Assembly: GCF_014762685.1 (NCBI RefSeq)
Contig: NZ_JABURM010000006.1
Location: forward strand, 232,384 to 296,383
Direction: 5' to 3'
Length of the DNA stretch: 64,000 bases
Source: Gracilimonas sp.
GTDB taxonomy: Bacteria; Bacteroidota; Rhodothermia; Balneolales; Balneolaceae
Below are positions 61,457 through 64,000 of the stretch, piece after piece. How positions within the stretch are numbered: the first letter of the stretch is position 1; every line of letters starts with the position of its first letter. The position numbers and the translations under genes were made by a program. The notes under the pieces were generated by a model. The model did no database searches. It was given only the letters and a program-made list of their open reading frames with translations, and was not told where the DNA came from.

Positions 61457-63868
61457 ATGAAACGAACGATACTTTTTTCTTTATTGACGTTTTTGGCGGT
61501 ACACGCCACAGCACAAATCCCGACTATTTCTGAAAAAACTGAAGGGATTGATAAAACCGAAGGCTTTTTTGATTATTACTATGATGAAGCTAAAGACCAA
61601 CTTTGGCTCGAGATTGATAAACTGGATACCGAATTTATCTATGTGAATTCACTTACAGCGGGAATTGGCTCCAATGATATCGGACTTGATCGCGGGCAAT
61701 TGGGTGACACCCGTATTGTCTATTTTGAGCGCCGGGGTCCCAAAGTAATGATGGTTCAGCCTAATTACGGTTACCGTGCAGAAACAGATAATCCGCTCGA
61801 ACAAAAATCTGTAAATGAAGCATTTGCCTCTTCAATTTTAGCCGGTTTTGAAATAGCCGCCGAGGAAGACGGAAAACTATTGATAGACCTCACCCCATTT
61901 TTATTGCAGGACGCACACGGAGTAACCCAAACCTTGCAAAGAAGTAATCAAGGTTCTTATAGTTTGGACAAAAATCGCTCTGCACTTTATAAAGAAGCGA
62001 TTTTAAACTTCCCAAAAAATACAGAATTTGAAGCTACGCTTACCTTTCAGGGGAATAATCCCGGTGGGTATGTACGTTCCGTAGTTCCTACTCCTGAAGC
62101 CATCACGGTTCGGCAGCATCACTCCTTTGTTGAATTGCCGGATGACGGATATGAAAAAAGAGAATACGACCCTCGGGCCGGATACTTTGGTATATCTTAT
62201 CAAGACTATGGAACTCCCATTGATGAATCTCTGACAAAACGTTTTATCTCCCGGCACCGGTTGGAAAAGAAAAATCCTGGTGCAGAAGTCAGTGAGCCGG
62301 TAGAGCCGATTGTATATTATCTGGATAACGGAACCCCGGAGCCTGTCCGCAGCGCTTTATTAGAAGGCGGACGTTGGTGGAATCAAGCTTTTGAAGCCGC
62401 CGGGTACAAAGATGCGTTCATTGTAAAAGTATTGCCCGAAGATGCTCACCCTCTCGATGTTCGATATAATGTAATTCAGTGGATCCACCGCTCAACACGT
62501 GGATGGTCGTATGGATCGTCAGTTCGTGATCCACGCACGGGTGAGATTATCAAAGGACATGTATCCCTCGGTTCACTCCGTGTTCGCCAGGATTTTCTGA
62601 TCGCAGAAGGACTTCTTGCTCCTTATGCGGATGAATCCGAAGAAAACACCATGATGCAGGAAATGGCGCTGGCCCGAATTCGTCAGCTTTCAGCCCATGA
62701 AATTGGCCATACTATCGGGATTGCGCACAATTTTGCTGCCAGCGTAACCGATGATGCTTCCGTAATGGATTACCCGCACCCCCAGCCTAAAATTGTAAAT
62801 GGAGAAATTGATCTTTCCAATCCATATGACGTTGGAATTGGTGAGTGGGATAAATTGGCCGTGGCCTATGGCTATCAAGATTTCCCTGAAGGAACCGATG
62901 AGAAAGCTGCGTTGAATGAAGTCCTGGAAGAAGGCTATGGTTCAGGCTTGAAATATATTTCTGATCAGGATGCTCGCCCGCAGAGCGGTGCTCATCCAGA
63001 TGCACACTTATGGGAATTTGGAGATGACCCGGTAGCACAACTTCCTAAAATCATGGAAATCCGCAGAACAGCTCTTGAGAATTTTGGGGAAGCTAATCTG
63101 AAAGCCGGCCGGCCACTTGCTGAACTACACGATGTACTCGTTCCAATCTACCTGTTCCACCGCTACCAGGTGGAAGCTACCGTAAAACTTATTGGCGGAC
63201 TCGATTACACCTACAAGGTGAAAGGTGACAATCAGGCCTATCCTGAAATAGTAGATCGAGCCACTCAGGAAAAAGCACTGAATGAAATGCTTGCAACCAT
63301 TTCTCCTGAAGCATTGGCACTGCCGGAAGATCTCTTGGAGATTATCCCTCCCCGACCTGCAGGACTTGGTTACTCCCGTGAATTATTCAATGGAAATACC
63401 GGCCCTGCTATGGATGCTCTGGGCATTGCCGAAACGGCTGCTGACCTTTCCGTTAGTTTAATCCTGAATGCGGATCGTGCCAACAGACTGGTTGAATATT
63501 CTGCCCGTCAAGGAAACCTGAGTCTGGAAAATGTAATCGACCGGTTGGTGAGTCATACCTGGGACCGCAAACTACAGCCCGGTTATCTCGGATCAGTTCA
63601 ACGTGTCACTAAGCATGTAGCTTTGAAGAATATGATCGAGTTAGCAGCATCAAGTCGGGCCAACCCTGTAACCAAAGCAATTATGCATCAAAAGCTCAAG
63701 GATCTACAGTCTAAGCTGTCCAGAAATAAGGATGCCGACAGTCAGTATGGCGCTCATCTAATCGCTCAGTTCTTCACCAATCCCGAAGAGTTTGAAGTTG
63801 AAGATGCCCCCGCCCCGCCTCCCGGTTCTCCGATTGGAAGTGGTGGGATGTTTTATTGTGAGTTTTAA
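61457..63868 (+). CDS. Secreted zinc metalloprotease (DUF5117/DUF4953 type)
   Basis: An 803-residue exported protein. The signal peptide ends HATAQ at residue 20. The N-terminal half has the DUF5117 pattern (YDEAKDQLWLEIDKLDTEFIYVNSL, RGPKVMMVQPNYGYRA). The catalytic part (DUF4953) holds SAHEIGHTIGIAHNFAAS near residue 418, the metzincin HExxHxxGxxH zinc motif, followed by the methionine turn ASVMDYPHP. The C-terminal ~300 residues are helical. Members are widespread in Bacteroidota; substrates unknown. The 278-bp upstream gap holds no obvious element. Confidence 0.92.
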   Translation: MKRTILFSLLTFLAVHATAQIPTISEKTEGIDKTEGFFDYYYDEAKDQLWLEIDKLDTEFIYVNSLTAGIGSNDIGLDRGQLGDTRIVYFERRGPKVMMVQPNYGYRAETDNPLEQKSVNEAFASSILAGFEIAAEEDGKLLIDLTPFLLQDAHGVTQTLQRSNQGSYSLDKNRSALYKEAILNFPKNTEFEATLTFQGNNPGGYVRSVVPTPEAITVRQHHSFVELPDDGYEKREYDPRAGYFGISYQDYGTPIDESLTKRFISRHRLEKKNPGAEVSEPVEPIVYYLDNGTPEPVRSALLEGGRWWNQAFEAAGYKDAFIVKVLPEDAHPLDVRYNVIQWIHRSTRGWSYGSSVRDPRTGEIIKGHVSLGSLRVRQDFLIAEGLLAPYADESEENTMMQEMALARIRQLSAHEIGHTIGIAHNFAASVTDDASVMDYPHPQPKIVNGEIDLSNPYDVGIGEWDKLAVAYGYQDFPEGTDEKAALNEVLEEGYGSGLKYISDQDARPQSGAHPDAHLWEFGDDPVAQLPKIMEIRRTALENFGEANLKAGRPLAELHDVLVPIYLFHRYQVEATVKLIGGLDYTYKVKGDNQAYPEIVDRATQEKALNEMLATISPEALALPEDLLEIIPPRPAGLGYSRELFNGNTGPAMDALGIAETAADLSVSLILNADRANRLVEYSARQGNLSLENVIDRLVSHTWDRKLQPGYLGSVQRVTKHVALKNMIELAASSRANPVTKAIMHQKLKDLQSKLSRNKDADSQYGAHLIAQFFTNPEEFEVEDAPAPPPGSPIGSGGMFYCEF

Positions 63869-63880
63869 TTAAAACACAGG

Positions 63881-63930
63881 GCACTTTGCACACAGCACAG
63901 CATTTGCGCGATGTGCTGTGTGCAAGGTGC
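63881..63930. terminator. Long palindrome between the metalloprotease and aat
   Basis: The arm GCACTTTGCACACAGCACAG (63881-63900) continues to CAT at 63903 and pairs with ATGTGCTGTGTGCAAGGTGC (63911-63930), about 20 pairs with few mismatches, around the loop TTGCGCG. It ends 10 bases before the aat start. It may terminate the upstream gene and could affect aat expression. Confidence 0.6.
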
Positions 63931-63940
63931 TGTTATTATT

Positions 63941-64000
63941 ATGCGCATCCTCCCACCTGAGAAACTGCTCGAAGCCTATGCCCGGGGAATCTTCCCCATG
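63941..64000 (+). CDS. aat: Leucyl/phenylalanyl-tRNA-protein transferase (N-terminal 20 codons, cut by window end)
   Basis: The last 60 bases read MRILPPEKLLEAYARGIFPM, which contains the LL-x-AY-x-x-GIFPM opening typical of Aat. Aat adds Leu or Phe to proteins with N-terminal Arg or Lys, marking them for ClpAP in the N-degron pathway. The gene is too short here for most tracks and continues beyond the window. Confidence 0.88.
   Translation, partial: MRILPPEKLLEAYARGIFPM

Noticed and set aside
1..64000. CRISPR arrays, tRNA/rRNA genes, insertion sequences, prophage
   Set aside because: No regularly spaced direct repeats, no tRNA cloverleaf or rRNA core words, and no transposase, integrase or phage structural gene were found.

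Overview
The window looks like ordinary chromosome from a Bacteroidota-related marine or saline bacterium, most likely of the Balneolaeota/Rhodothermota type. Three things point there. A secreted metalloprotease carries a type IX secretion sorting tail with the YPNPFNPST signature. A PorX-type regulator of that secretion system is present. Promoters of the TAnnTTTG type sit in front of several genes. Base composition is even (mid-40s % GC by eye). I see no transposase, phage, CRISPR array, rRNA or tRNA. The assignment rests on gene content only.

Left part (1-24 kb). The window opens inside an M1 aminopeptidase, then malic enzyme and a DUF5916 outer-membrane protein. On the minus strand follow two unrecognised envelope proteins, a tricorn-type protease, an rRNA methyltransferase-like protein, an unknown protein with a possible sliding-clamp tail, topoisomerase I and a peroxiredoxin. 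A Nudix hydrolase and AMP nucleosidase start 1 bp apart on opposite strands. RadC, a gamma-carbonic-anhydrase-like protein, HemW, a small HU protein overlapping a membrane-anchored HU/LysM protein, fumarylacetoacetase and the sorted metalloprotease complete this part.

Middle part (24-48 kb). TrhO and an RluA-type pseudouridine synthase, a hydrolase, a ComEA-like protein, and the porX-tsaE cluster lead to the complete phosphate operon pstS-pstC-pstA-pstB-phoU. In front of pstS lies an array of 7-bp repeats in exact 11-bp phase, which looks like a Pho box. After a SEC-C membrane peptide and PnuC comes the most interesting locus (37.0-41.8 kb): an ECF sigma factor and RskA-type anti-sigma factor, a tandem-duplicated lipoprotein, and a divergent Rieske/YceI/DUF5777 operon. 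All three transcription units carry the same motif, C[C/A]ATCC-N16-CGTA. The motif ties them into one regulon and shows that the sigma gene starts later than the longest open frame. Thiamine pyrophosphokinase, NrnA-like phosphoesterase, a REC-GAF regulator, an HtrA lipoprotein and SerA follow.

Right part (47-64 kb). An amidoligase overlaps a glutamine-amidotransferase-like hydrolase, a likely module for an unknown amide-linked product. Then come an ABC-F protein, an AtuA-like domain, an ABC exporter pair, a secreted lectin-fold protein, a cytidylate-kinase-like protein, a GAF protein, MarC, DinB, an alanine/sodium symporter, an unrecognised pair (polytopic membrane protein plus VWA lipoprotein), a large DUF5117/DUF4953-type zinc metalloprotease, and the first 20 codons of aat. 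Several gene gaps hold long palindromes unrelated in sequence but alike in layout, and two hold copies of a palindromic GTCATNCTGA...GAAGNATCT repeat.
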